A stretch of DNA of 64,000 nucleotides from Pedobacter rhodius (GCF_027213645.1 NZ_JAPWGL010000003.1:496001-560000); one strand, 5' to 3'; shown: positions 51,903-60,876, numbered from the stretch's first letter. Numbers and translations are program-made. Notes: generated by a model not told the origin, from the letters alone.

Positions 51903-54488
51903 ATGCCTAAACTCCGTTTGACCACACAGCGAGAATCTATTTTTAATAACGAGGTAATTTCCAAATTTGAACTTTTTAACAGCTTGTTTTTAACACTTCC
52001 TTTTTACAAAATTAAAGATACAGGCACATTGTTGCCTTTATTTTTTAAAAGCTGCGAAGATGGGATTGCAAACGGGCAAAAACCAGCTCAAATTATTGAA
52101 GAGTTTTTCGCCAAGTTTACCAGCTATACGGATCGTAAAGACATTATCGATTTACTGTTTCGATTTATTCAATATATAGAGCGTCAGGTTGTGCTTTTTG
52201 ATGCTGTTGAGGATGCTTCATTTGCGAAGTTAAACACTACAGATGAGCAAAGTACACTTGCTTTTATCTTAAAAAAGAATGCTGATAACAAACCAATACT
52301 GGCGAAGATTGAAAAGTTAATTGATGAGCTTTCACTTCGTTTGGTTTTAACAGCGCATCCAACTCAATTTTATCCGGGAAGTGTTTTGGCTATCATTACC
52401 GATTTAACCAAGGCCATCAGAGATAACGACATCACTTCGATGAACTCGCTATTGCAGCAATTGGGTAAAACACCCTTTTTTAATAAAAAATCACCAACAC
52501 CTGTTGACGAGGCTTTAAACTTGGCCTGGTTTTTAGAGAATACTTTTTACTTCGCTGCGGCAAATATTCAGGAAGAAATTGACCAAAACCTGGATGAGTA
52601 TAATCTCGAAACAAAGAAAATTTTAGAATTGGGTTTCTGGCCGGGTGGCGATAGAGACGGAAATCCGAACATCCATGCCGATACCACGCTGGAAGTTTCA
52701 AAAATGTTGCGTCAAATTCTTTTCCGTTGTTACTACCGCGATTTCAGGGTAATAAAACGCCGCATTACTTTCAGAGGGGTTGAAGAGCACCTGGTCTATC
52801 TTCATGATGTTTTATACAAGAATGCGTTCGACCAAACCTGCGAATTACATGATATTTCTGATGACTTAAGGGGAAATCTTAACAAAATTAAAGACACATT
52901 ACTTAAAGAACACGATGGTTTATTCGTTGACTTGGTGAACGATTTAATCCGCAAAATCGATTTGTATGGAAATTATTTCGCGTCGCTTGATATTCGCCAG
53001 GACAGCAGAGTCTTGAGGAGCGTTCATGCTTACTGCCGCCAGAATAAACCAATTTCTTCATTGTATCCTGCGGATTATGATGCGCTGTCGGAAGCAGAAA
53101 AACTGAAACTGATTTCCTTTAAAGAAGCAACGCCTGTTTATTCGAGCGAAGCTGATGCTTTAATTGAAGATACTATTCAAACGATTAAGGAAATTAAAGG
53201 AATCCAAAAGCGTAATGGTGAAAAAGCTTGCCATAGGTTCATTATCAGTAATTGTCAGCAGGCAAGCGACATTTTACAGTTAATAGAACTTTTCCTTTGG
53301 AATGGATGGAGTAAAGATGCACTAACCATCGATTTTGTTCCGCTTTTTGAAACGGTAAACGATTTAAAAGGTGCGGGGGCGATTATGGATACGCTTTACA
53401 GCAACCCGTTTTATAAAACGCACTTAGCCAGCCGTGGCAATAAGCAGGATATTATGCTGGGTTATTCTGACAGTACAAAAGACGGGGGCTATTTAATGGC
53501 CAACTGGTCTATCTTTAATGGTAAAACCACACTTTCAGAAGTTTCTAAAAAACACAATATTCAATTGGCATTTTTTGATGGTCGGGGCGGGCCGCCTGCT
53601 CGTGGCGGGGGTAAAACGCATCGTTTCTATGCCTCGATGGGTAAAGAAATCGCCAATAAAAACATCCAGTTAACTGTTCAGGGACAAACCATCAGTTCGC
53701 AATACGGATCGGTAGAAAGTGCCGAATTTAACATTGAACAACTAATTAATGCCGGAATTTCTTCCGGATTGAAAGAAAAACACAACGTACTGTTAGATCC
53801 GGAAAATAAAACCTTGCTTGATGAAATGGCCGAGGATGGTTACAAGGCTTTTGTAGATTTACGTGAACATCCGCTTTTTGTGAGTTATCTTGAAAAGTTA
53901 TCGCCGTTGAAATTACTTTCTCAGGCAAATATCAGCAGTCGACCGGTTAAGAGAAATGGCGGGGGTGAAATGAAACTGGAAGATTTAAGGGCAATCAGTT
54001 TTGTTACAGCCTGGAGTATGCTTAAGCAAAATGTCCCTGGTTTTTATGGAATGGGAACCGCGATGAAAAACCAGGAAAAAGCTGGTAATTGGGCTAAAGT
54101 AGTTAAGGTTTACGAAGATTCTGATTATTTAAAAACCATTGTCGATAACTGCATGATGAGTATGAGCAAATCAGACTTTGTAATTACAGCTCACCTGGCT
54201 AACGATAAAGAATTTGGTGCGTTTTGGACCCAGCTACATGATGAGTTCGAATTAACGAAACAGATGCTTTTAAAACTATCAGGCCAGGAAACTTTGATGG
54301 CGAATTATCCTGTCGATAAAAAATCTATCGCCACCCGCGAGAAAATTATTTTACCATTGGTTTTAATTCAGCATTTCGCTTTAGAAAAACTACAGCATGA
54401 TCAAAATGAAAAAGACCAAGCCGCTTTAGAAAAATTGGCTGTTAGAACGGTTTTTGGGATTGTAAATGCAGGCAGGAATTTGGCCTAG
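51903..54488 (+). CDS. ppc: Phosphoenolpyruvate carboxylase
   Basis: PEPC adds bicarbonate to phosphoenolpyruvate to give oxaloacetate, refilling the TCA cycle. The 861-residue protein is near family length. The catalytic histidine is H152 in VLTAHPTQFYPGS (other bacteria: TAHPTE), followed by WPGGDRDGNP, GYSDSTKDGGYLMANW and FFDGRGGPPARGGGKTHR, which replaces the classical FHGRGGxxGRGGGP, and QGQTISSQYGSVESAEFN with the C-terminal VFGIVNAGRNLA. These variants mark the Bacteroidota-type subfamily. It is monocistronic with its own terminator. Confidence 0.95.
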   Translation: MPKLRLTTQRESIFNNEVISKFELFNSLFLTLPFYKIKDTGTLLPLFFKSCEDGIANGQKPAQIIEEFFAKFTSYTDRKDIIDLLFRFIQYIERQVVLFDAVEDASFAKLNTTDEQSTLAFILKKNADNKPILAKIEKLIDELSLRLVLTAHPTQFYPGSVLAIITDLTKAIRDNDITSMNSLLQQLGKTPFFNKKSPTPVDEALNLAWFLENTFYFAAANIQEEIDQNLDEYNLETKKILELGFWPGGDRDGNPNIHADTTLEVSKMLRQILFRCYYRDFRVIKRRITFRGVEEHLVYLHDVLYKNAFDQTCELHDISDDLRGNLNKIKDTLLKEHDGLFVDLVNDLIRKIDLYGNYFASLDIRQDSRVLRSVHAYCRQNKPISSLYPADYDALSEAEKLKLISFKEATPVYSSEADALIEDTIQTIKEIKGIQKRNGEKACHRFIISNCQQASDILQLIELFLWNGWSKDALTIDFVPLFETVNDLKGAGAIMDTLYSNPFYKTHLASRGNKQDIMLGYSDSTKDGGYLMANWSIFNGKTTLSEVSKKHNIQLAFFDGRGGPPARGGGKTHRFYASMGKEIANKNIQLTVQGQTISSQYGSVESAEFNIEQLINAGISSGLKEKHNVLLDPENKTLLDEMAEDGYKAFVDLREHPLFVSYLEKLSPLKLLSQANISSRPVKRNGGGEMKLEDLRAISFVTAWSMLKQNVPGFYGMGTAMKNQEKAGNWAKVVKVYEDSDYLKTIVDNCMMSMSKSDFVITAHLANDKEFGAFWTQLHDEFELTKQMLLKLSGQETLMANYPVDKKSIATREKIILPLVLIQHFALEKLQHDQNEKDQAALEKLAVRTVFGIVNAGRNLA

Positions 54489-54542
54489 GAGCGGATGGTT
54501 TAATTTACCATTTAAGAACATATATTTTATTCTGGTTACCAA

Positions 54543-54568
54543 GGTCTGTGTGTTCGCAGACCTTTTTT
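54543..54568 (+). terminator. ppc terminator
   Basis: GGTCTGTG (54543-54550) and CGCAGACC (54555-54562) form an eight-pair stem with one wobble and a four-base loop, followed by six T residues. Confidence 0.9.
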
Positions 54569-54578
54569 GAAACGGTCG

Positions 54579-54707
54579 TCATTGCGAGGCACGAAGAATC
54601 TGGAAACGATGAGCAGTGTTTTTGTGTATCCATAACCTCCCTTCAGTGTGGGTTGGTGTTGGTTAGTCCGCATCGCTTTCAGATTCTTCACTGCGTTCAG
54701 AATGACA
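54579..54707. repeat. GTCAT-type hairpin element between ppc and the peroxiredoxin operon
   Basis: It starts GTCATTGCGAGGCACGAAGA and ends with GATTCTTCACTGCGTTCAGA then ATGACA, an imperfect inverted repeat enclosing about 80 bases. Same family as 20510 and 56184. It lies between convergent 3' ends. Confidence 0.8.
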
Positions 54708-54771
54708 GCAACTTGCAGCAACTTGAACAGTTGTAATTGCAAGGCATGAGGCAATTCCTAAAAAACAAAAA

Positions 54772-54795
54772 ACCCTTTGCGAAAACGCAAAGGGT
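54772..54795 (-). terminator. Terminator of the peroxiredoxin operon
   Basis: ACCCTTTGC (54772-54780) and GCAAAGGGT (54787-54795) form a perfect nine-base stem with a six-base loop. The plus strand A tract to its left supplies the U tract for minus-strand transcripts. Confidence 0.9.
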
Positions 54796-54823
54796 ATATT
54801 TTAAAAAGCCTGATTAAAGAAAA

Positions 54824-55072
54824 TTATCTGTCAATCGAACCCATTACTTTTTGGCCGAAAGCATTAAGCGCGTCTTTTTCAGCAGCGCCTTCGCTTACCA
54901 TTTGATGCACTTCAAGTGCACCGCAAATATTGGTAATCATTTCGCCCGCAACGTCAACCTCGTGTTCGCTAACACCTCTGAATTCACAGAAAGCCTCCAA
55001 AACTTCTAAAGTTGTCTCCAGCTGAGCGGTGGTGGTGTTTTGAAATAATTGTCTTATAACCGGAATCTTCAT
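54824..55072 (-). CDS. Small DUF6952-like protein of the thioredoxin-peroxiredoxin operon
   Basis: An 82-residue soluble protein (MKIPVIRQLFQNTTTAQLE) with a helical Glu/Val-rich body and two cysteines (AFCEFRGVSEHE, ITNICGALEVHQMV). I recognise it as the small DUF6952-like protein that in Bacteroidota accompanies thioredoxin and peroxiredoxin genes; its exact function is unknown. Its ATG shares a base with the thioredoxin stop codon. The operon terminator follows. Confidence 0.65.
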   Translation of the reverse strand: MKIPVIRQLFQNTTTAQLETTLEVLEAFCEFRGVSEHEVDVAGEMITNICGALEVHQMVSEGAAEKDALNAFGQKVMGSIDR

Positions 55073-55380
55073 TATTTTATCTTGTTAAAAAGTTCAATTA
55101 AACCTTCTGCTTTGTTGGTTTGCACCTGATCAACTAACTTACCGCCTTCAAAAGCTGCGAAAGTTGGTAAATTATCAACGTTTGCAAATTTGCGTGAGTT
55201 TGGAAGTTTCTCTGCATCAACAATTAAGAAAGCCACATCTTCATTTTCAGCAGCCAGTTTTTTAAACTTCGGTTTCATGATTCTGCAGTTACCACACCAG
55301 GATGCAGCATACTGAACCATAACTTTCGGGTTATCTGCTAAATATTGCTGAAGATTATCTTCTGTTAATTCTAAAAACAT
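55072..55380 (-). CDS. Thioredoxin-family protein with WCGNC active site
   Basis: A 102-residue thioredoxin-fold protein. The active site is C29-G-N-C32 in YAASWCGNCRIMKPKF, where canonical thioredoxin has WCGPC; the cis-proline is in DNLPTFAAFEGGK. No signal peptide, thus cytoplasmic. It lies between the peroxiredoxin and the small DUF gene in one operon and is the probable reductant of that peroxiredoxin. Replacement of Pro by Asn would shift the redox potential. Confidence 0.9.
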   Translation of the reverse strand: MFLELTEDNLQQYLADNPKVMVQYAASWCGNCRIMKPKFKKLAAENEDVAFLIVDAEKLPNSRKFANVDNLPTFAAFEGGKLVDQVQTNKAEGLIELFNKIK

Positions 55381-55393
55381 ATTGTTTTGTTAA

Positions 55394-56026
55394 TTAGTTA
55401 GCCGCTAAATATTCAGCAACACCGGTTCTGTTTGCGTTCATCGCTTCTTTTCCTTCTTCCCAGTTTGCAGGACAAACTTCGCCGTGTTTTTGAACGTGTG
55501 CATAGGCATCAATTAAACGTAAATATTCTTTAACGTTTCTACCCAATGGCATATCGTTAACACTTTCGTGGAAAACTTTACCCGTTTCGTCTATTAAATA
55601 GGTTGCTCTGAAAGTAACATTTGAACCGGAGAAAGATTCATTTCCTTCTTCGTCATAATTAACTTCCTGATCTAAAATATCTAAAATTCCAGATAACTGT
55701 CTGTGTGTATCCGCTAAAATCGGGTAAGTAACACCTTCAATACCGCCATTATCTTTTGGTGTATTTAACCATGCAAAGTGTACTTCATTCGTATCGCAAG
55801 ATGCACCGATTACAATAGTGTTTCTTTGTTCAAACTCAGGTAAAGCCGCTTGGAAAGCGTGTAATTCAGTAGGGCAAACGAAAGTGAAATCTTTTGGATA
55901 CCAAAATAATAATACTTTGCTATTTTTGTTTACAGCCTCTTCAAACACATTGATTTTCAAGTCATCACCCATGTCTGACATTGCATCAATACTAACACTC
56001 GGAAATTTTTTACCTACTATTGCCAT
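55394..56026 (-). CDS. Two-cysteine peroxiredoxin (AhpC/Prx1 type)
   Basis: A 210-residue peroxidase that reduces H2O2 and organic hydroperoxides in the cytoplasm. The peroxidatic cysteine is C51 in PKDFTFVCPTELHAFQ, and the resolving cysteine is C185 in HGEVCPANWEEGKEAM. GRNVKEYLRLIDAYAHVQ is the Prx1/AhpC dimer segment. It is the first gene of a three-gene operon with its own well-formed promoter and thioredoxin downstream, 13 bases away. Confidence 0.96.
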   Translation of the reverse strand: MAIVGKKFPSVSIDAMSDMGDDLKINVFEEAVNKNSKVLLFWYPKDFTFVCPTELHAFQAALPEFEQRNTIVIGASCDTNEVHFAWLNTPKDNGGIEGVTYPILADTHRQLSGILDILDQEVNYDEEGNESFSGSNVTFRATYLIDETGKVFHESVNDMPLGRNVKEYLRLIDAYAHVQKHGEVCPANWEEGKEAMNANRTGVAEYLAAN

Positions 56027-56052
56027 AATTTTTTGTCTTTAATTTTGTAGCG

Positions 56053-56083
56053 CAAAGGTAAGGCTAAATACGCTCTTAATCAA
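56053..56083 (-). promoter_or_regulatory. Peroxiredoxin operon promoter
   Basis: On the minus strand: TTG (56083-56081), 20-base spacer, TACCTTTG (56060-56053). This is an ideal TTG-N20-TAnnTTTG promoter, 26 bases before the start codon. Confidence 0.8.
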
Positions 56084-56183
56084 CCCGGATTTACTAAATG
56101 TTAATTGTATTTATTGATAACGATATAGTCAAAAACTATATTGTGCTTGAAATGTATAGCAGGCTTCTATTTTTTTCTATCGC

Positions 56184-56247
56184 TGTCATGCTGAGGCACG
56201 AAGCATCTGTTTCATAGGCTGCAGATGCTTCGTGCCTCAGCATGACA
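56184..56247. repeat. Perfect 26-bp stem hairpin (GTCAT family)
   Basis: Bases 56184-56209 and 56222-56247 are exact reverse complements, with a 12-base loop. It begins TGTCATGCTGAGGCACGAAG. It is downstream of the S9 peptidase and may terminate or protect that mRNA. Confidence 0.95.
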
Positions 56248-56303
56248 ATACATTCAGGGTTGCTGCAAATTAACCCGATCTTGCTAAAATTAGAGAGCTT
56301 AGG

Positions 56304-58691
56304 TTATTTCTTCAATGTATTCTCATACAATTTAAATATCCTTTTATACTCATCCGTCCAGCTGCTTGGCTCGATAAAACCATGGTCTTCAACCGGGTAA
56401 ACGGCCAGTTCCCAATTGTTCTTCCCCAACTCGATAAAACGTTGTGTCAGGCGAACAATGTCCTGGAAATGAACATTTACATCAACCATTCCATGTGCCA
56501 TCAACAAATTTCCTTTTAATTTATCCGCGAAGTAAATTGGCGAGCTTTGTTTATAAGCAATCGGGTCGCTGAAAGGTTCGTTTAAAATATTTGAAGTGTA
56601 ACCATGATTGTAATGTGCCCAATCGGTAACCGAACGTAAAGCTGCGCCGCTGGCAAAAACATCCGATTCATTAAACATGGCCATTAAGGTAATAAAGCCA
56701 CCGTAAGAACCGCCGTATAAACCAACATGTTTAGGATTCACACCATATTTCTCTACCAGAAACTTAACACCGTCAACCTGATCCGTTAAATCTTTTCCAC
56801 CCATGTGGCGGTAAATTCCGGTTCTGTGGTCGCGGCCATAACCCGAACTTCCGGTATAATCAATATCAATTACCGTGTAGCCATTATCCGCCAGCAAATT
56901 GTTAAACATATATTCGCGGAAGTAAGTGCTCCAGCCAAAATGAACGTTCTGCAAATAGCCGGCACCATGAACAAAAACCACGGCCGGATGATTTGGATGC
57001 GGGTTATCAGATTTATAAACCCTCGCATAAACATCGGCACCATAACGGTTTTTAAAAGAAACCATATCCGGTTCACGCCATTTATATGAATTAAATGCTG
57101 CGGTAGCAGACGCTGTAATCTTTACTGCTTTTGCACCGACCTTATTTGGTTGCATGTATAGCTCCCCTGGCTTATTCATGTAAGAATAATTGATGGCAAG
57201 ATATTTTTCATCAGGCGAAAGTGTAATGTCATTCAAACCTTTCATGGTGGTAATTTGAACTGGTTCGCCGCCATTTACACCGATTTTATAGAAATTTGTA
57301 ATTCCGGGATGCTCCTTATTTGCTTTGAAATAGAGGGTTTTATTGTCTTTTGAAAGTTGGACAGACTGAACTTCCCATTTACCTGATGTTAGTTGTTTTT
57401 TATCTCCTGTTGAAATGTCTGCTACATATAAATGAGAATATCCGCTTGCTTCACTTTGATAGTAAAAAAGATTATTACTGATCCATCCGGTACTTCCCTG
57501 AAAAAATCCGCTAATGCCGGGGCCGCCAATCCAGGCTTCATCATGCTGACGGTCTACCAGACTAAACTTACCAGTGGAGGCTTCTAATTTTAAGATCCAG
57601 CGATCTTTATTATCCGTAGAAGTGGCCACCATAATTCCGGTGCTGCCGTTCTCATTCCAAAGCGGACCAAAGAAATTAACCGGCCTGTCTGCATTTTTCT
57701 TTTTTAATGTATCAAGCGCTTTCGGATAATCTTTATAAAAATCAGGAATATCTTTTATGCCTGGAATGGTCGCCGTTTGGATGGTGTAAACCGAGTCTTT
57801 TTGCGTATCATAGATAAAACCTTGAGATATACTTTCGCTTTCGCCAACTTTTGTTCTTCCGGAAATGTCTTCCGTATAACCTGATGCGGTAACATAATTC
57901 GGAACGATGGTATTGTGGTTATTCTGAGCCGGGGCAGTTAGTTTGTACGTTATAAAATGTCCGTCCGGACTAATTACAACACCATTTAAAAATCTATCGT
58001 CCGTATAAAGTGGTTTCAACGATTTTGTATCGGCAGATGGAGCGCCAAAACGCCCTCTACCGCCTCTACCATTGCCGCTGCGATTTTCGGCATTTCTTTT
58101 TTTTATGATATCGAACAATTCGGTTTGCTGCGCTTTCAGCCAGTTGTCTTGTTCGGTGCCGGCCTTTACAGCTGTTCTTCCGGCAGGTTTTCCTTTAACA
58201 AAATTTGTGATTTGGCTGGTTTCAGCTGTTTTTAAATTCAGTTGAAAAAGGTTGTCGCCCAGTTGATAAACGATATCTCCATTGGTTAAGAAAACAGGGC
58301 TGCTTTCTCTTTCCATGGTATTGGTTAATCTGGTTTCCTTTTTAGTTTTAAAATTTTGAAGATAGATATCACCACTTTTTTCAACCAAACCCAACGATTT
58401 ATCTTTATTGTAAACATAATTTACACTTAGTAATTTCTCATCCTCCTTATCAACAGCTTTAACAGGTTTAGCAGAAGAAGTTGTTATTTTATATAATTCT
58501 TCTTTTGGTTTATTTTCAGGGTTCCAGTTGAAGTACAAAGTTTTACTATCTGCCGTCCAGCGGAAGTTTGTTGGCGAGTTTCCCATCCATTTTGGGTCTC
58601 GCATTATTTTTTCGACCGTTAAAGGGGCAATTTGTTGCGCAAAAGTGTACTCACCTGTACAAAGTAAAAGGAAAAGTAGATATTTCTTCAT
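56304..58691 (-). CDS. Secreted S9 family prolyl oligopeptidase (DPP-IV-like)
   Basis: A 795-residue exported serine peptidase. Signal peptide MKKYLLFLLLCTGEYTFAQ; a beta-propeller from about 30 to 540 with WD-like PDGHFITYKLTAP and LSPDEKYLAINYS repeats; an alpha/beta hydrolase C-terminal domain with the nucleophile in LYGGSYGGFITLMA, the aspartate in MAHGMVDVNVHFQD and the histidine in YPVEDHGFIEP. A Gly/Arg-rich loop (GRGGRGRFGAPSAD) lies near residue 210. It would remove peptides in the periplasm or outside. Confidence 0.94.
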   Translation of the reverse strand: MKKYLLFLLLCTGEYTFAQQIAPLTVEKIMRDPKWMGNSPTNFRWTADSKTLYFNWNPENKPKEELYKITTSSAKPVKAVDKEDEKLLSVNYVYNKDKSLGLVEKSGDIYLQNFKTKKETRLTNTMERESSPVFLTNGDIVYQLGDNLFQLNLKTAETSQITNFVKGKPAGRTAVKAGTEQDNWLKAQQTELFDIIKKRNAENRSGNGRGGRGRFGAPSADTKSLKPLYTDDRFLNGVVISPDGHFITYKLTAPAQNNHNTIVPNYVTASGYTEDISGRTKVGESESISQGFIYDTQKDSVYTIQTATIPGIKDIPDFYKDYPKALDTLKKKNADRPVNFFGPLWNENGSTGIMVATSTDNKDRWILKLEASTGKFSLVDRQHDEAWIGGPGISGFFQGSTGWISNNLFYYQSEASGYSHLYVADISTGDKKQLTSGKWEVQSVQLSKDNKTLYFKANKEHPGITNFYKIGVNGGEPVQITTMKGLNDITLSPDEKYLAINYSYMNKPGELYMQPNKVGAKAVKITASATAAFNSYKWREPDMVSFKNRYGADVYARVYKSDNPHPNHPAVVFVHGAGYLQNVHFGWSTYFREYMFNNLLADNGYTVIDIDYTGSSGYGRDHRTGIYRHMGGKDLTDQVDGVKFLVEKYGVNPKHVGLYGGSYGGFITLMAMFNESDVFASGAALRSVTDWAHYNHGYTSNILNEPFSDPIAYKQSSPIYFADKLKGNLLMAHGMVDVNVHFQDIVRLTQRFIELGKNNWELAVYPVEDHGFIEPSSWTDEYKRIFKLYENTLKK

Positions 58692-58889
58692 GAATTTTTT
58701 TTGGATGGTGCAATTTATAGAATGCAGAAACTAAATCCGCAAGGAAATGGAAATGTTACAACGTATAGAGCAATCAACCACAGATAACGATTTTTAAAAA
58801 TTTGCCACGGAAATACGGAACGTACAGAATTAAAACGATGCCTTACGTGTATTTCAGTGTTTCTATGTCAAAAATGGCTGTGGTTAAAC
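58692..58889. other. Intergenic region with CCACGGAAAT repeat fragment
   Basis: No gene. It includes AACCACAGATAACGATTTTT and TTTGCCACGGAAATACGGAA, ending GTTTCTATG...GGCTGTGG, a degenerate relative of 12387-12462. Confidence 0.55.
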
Positions 58890-60077
58890 CTACCTAATTA
58901 CCCTGCCCGTTCTATCCACATTTACATCATCAAATGGCTTTAAATATTCATTGATGATAACCGAAAATTCTCGCCGTGTTAAAACCTTTTTCAAATCATA
59001 TTTCGAAGAAAGTTTATAGTTCTTATTCCATTTCTTTTGTAATTCGGTTTTGGTTGCATCAACGGCTTTGTTGCCGACATAACAAATAATCGAAATGGTG
59101 TTTTCTAAATTAATTGGAATATTTTCATGGTCATCAAACCAAATCTGAGCTTTATAGTAATAATCTTTTATCGGTTGTTTTATTTCAGTATATGTAACTT
59201 CTTTCTCGGGATTGAAAAAGACTTTATCCTTTTTTAACTCTGCTTTTAAAATTCCGGTGATACCTATTTTTTGTATCGCCAACCAGTTGGAGTCGGCGAT
59301 TTTAACATCGTCAAAAGGCATTAACGAAAGTTTGTAACTTAATAGTTCGCCTTGAATGCGTTTCAAATTTGACAGGCTCGTTTTGGTTTGGAAAAAAGCG
59401 GCATAAGCCGCGGTTGCGCCGGCGGCTTGCCCGATTTCTAAATTATCAGCATTGATATATAAAATATTTTCCTGATTCGGGATAAGCAAACCATAAAGCG
59501 AAAGAAAATTTAAGGTTCCTTTTATGGCACCAATGGTGGTTCGGTATGTGTTCTCAGCATAATTTAGGGCGGTCGTTTCTGCAGGTTTCAGACTTTCAAT
59601 TTTCAATGCGGGAAGAACTTTTCCGATATTATCAGCTACAATTAAAACCTTTGCTTTAATGCTTTTTTCTTTTGTTAATTTTAATTCCCAGCCATTTCCT
59701 GAGCGTTTAATTTCATAATAAGGCGCATTGTTAATTACGTCAAGAAGTTTAGAGCTATCCGACCAGTTTTTTATAACAGCGTTTGCGATTTGATTGGTTA
59801 TTTCCGGTAAGGGAACACTATCTGAAAGTTTTAAGGATTTTCTCGTTCTTTTTTCGAAAGCTTTTGTTACACCATTTTGAGGTAAACTTTTAAAATCACT
59901 TAATTTAAAGCCATCATTTTGTGTTAAAATAATAGCGTTTACACCTGATTCGGAAGCTTGAACACCGGCCGCAAAAGCGGCATTAGCATTGCCTAAAACC
60001 AGTACATCTGTTTTAATGGTTTGGGCATGGATAATCAGGGGAATTAAGAATGCGAAAACAAAAAACAACCTATTCAT
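58890..60077 (-). CDS. Exported FAD-oxidoreductase-like protein with degraded nucleotide motif
   Basis: A 395-residue protein with a signal peptide (MNRLFFVFAFLIPLIIHAQ) and a Rossmann-like start TDVLVLGNANAAFAAGVQASESGVNAIILTQNDGF. In true family members GxGxxG stands at this place; here GNANAA lacks the second and third glycines. Later VLIVADNIGKVLPAL and NADNLEIGQAAGATAAYAAFF resemble the FAD domain of Bacteroidota exported FAD-dependent oxidoreductases. C-terminal VLTRREFSVIINEYLKPFDDVNVDRTGRVI is complete. It may be an inactive relative used for binding. No neighbour suggests a substrate. Confidence 0.75.
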   Translation of the reverse strand: MNRLFFVFAFLIPLIIHAQTIKTDVLVLGNANAAFAAGVQASESGVNAIILTQNDGFKLSDFKSLPQNGVTKAFEKRTRKSLKLSDSVPLPEITNQIANAVIKNWSDSSKLLDVINNAPYYEIKRSGNGWELKLTKEKSIKAKVLIVADNIGKVLPALKIESLKPAETTALNYAENTYRTTIGAIKGTLNFLSLYGLLIPNQENILYINADNLEIGQAAGATAAYAAFFQTKTSLSNLKRIQGELLSYKLSLMPFDDVKIADSNWLAIQKIGITGILKAELKKDKVFFNPEKEVTYTEIKQPIKDYYYKAQIWFDDHENIPINLENTISIICYVGNKAVDATKTELQKKWNKNYKLSSKYDLKKVLTRREFSVIINEYLKPFDDVNVDRTGRVIR

Positions 60078-60345
60078 CAGTGATATTTAAAATTAATTGC
60101 AATATGGTTTAAATGAATGAATTTTTAATGAAATGAGTTGATTTTAACTAAATAAACTCATACTTTAAAAGATTAAACCGGGATTAGAGATTAAAGTCAG
60201 TTAAATTATTAAACACAGATAAAGGTTTAATAGCAATATCAAAGACTTGCTCTGGAAATACAGAAATCACAGCGCTTTAATTATTCCGTGTAAATCCGTG
60301 TTAAAAAGACTTCATTATAATTCTGTAAAACCCTATCTTGCTTTC
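60078..60345. other. Intergenic region before the DinB gene
   Basis: No gene is supported. Repeat-like fragments: AAACACAGATAAAGG (about 60211) and GGAAATACAGAAATCACAGC, ATTCCGTGTAAATCCGTG (60255-60302). Confidence 0.55.
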
Positions 60346-60876
60346 ATGGATTTAGAACAACTTAAATACCCAATCGGGCAGTTCGTGATGCCTGAAGTTT
60401 TTGATGAAAAGCAAGCTGCAATATGGATTTCAGAAATTGAGGCTTTACCAGGTCAAATCAAAAGTGCTACCGAAAACCTCAGCGATGAAGAATTAAATCA
60501 AACGTATCGCCCAGGCGGTTGGACATTAAGACAGGTCGTTCATCATATTCCGGACAGCCACATGAATGCCTACATCCGTTTTAAACAAGCAATGACCGAA
60601 GATATTCCAACCATCAGGCCTTATTACGAAGAACGTTGGGCTGAAACCGAAGAGGCAAAAAACGGGAATATACAAATGTCTGTTATGCTTTTAACAAGCT
60701 TACATCAACGCTGGATCGCTTTCTTAAAGACATTAAGGATTGAAGATTACCAACGAAAATATATTCATCCTGCGCAGGGAAAAGAGCTAACATTGGCAAA
60801 TATGCTGGGTATGTACGCATGGCATGGAAAACATCATCTGGCACATATTACGTTTACAATAAAAAGCAACTCTTGA
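60346..60876 (+). CDS. DinB-superfamily bacillithiol transferase-like protein (BstA/YfiT)
   Basis: A 176-residue four-helix DinB-type protein. The ATG at 60346 is used, because the upstream in-frame ATG (60247) lies in repeat-like DNA and adds 33 unconserved residues. Family motifs are YPIGQFVMPEVFDEKQAAIWISEIEALP, YRPGGWTLRQVVHHIPDSHMNAYIRFK and YAWHGKHHLAHIT; the three histidines bind Ni/Zn-type metal. In Firmicutes this family moves bacillithiol onto toxic electrophiles. Presence of bacillithiol here is inferred only. Confidence 0.88.
   Translation: MDLEQLKYPIGQFVMPEVFDEKQAAIWISEIEALPGQIKSATENLSDEELNQTYRPGGWTLRQVVHHIPDSHMNAYIRFKQAMTEDIPTIRPYYEERWAETEEAKNGNIQMSVMLLTSLHQRWIAFLKTLRIEDYQRKYIHPAQGKELTLANMLGMYAWHGKHHLAHITFTIKSNS

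Noticed and set aside
54548..54736. Small open frames inside the GTCAT hairpin element after ppc
   Set aside because: They read through terminator and repeat DNA and have counterparts on both strands.
60247..60345. N-terminal extension of the DinB protein
   Set aside because: The extra residues derive from repeat-like intergenic DNA (ATTCCGTGTAAATCCGTG) and have no domain; the ATG at 60346 fits the family start.
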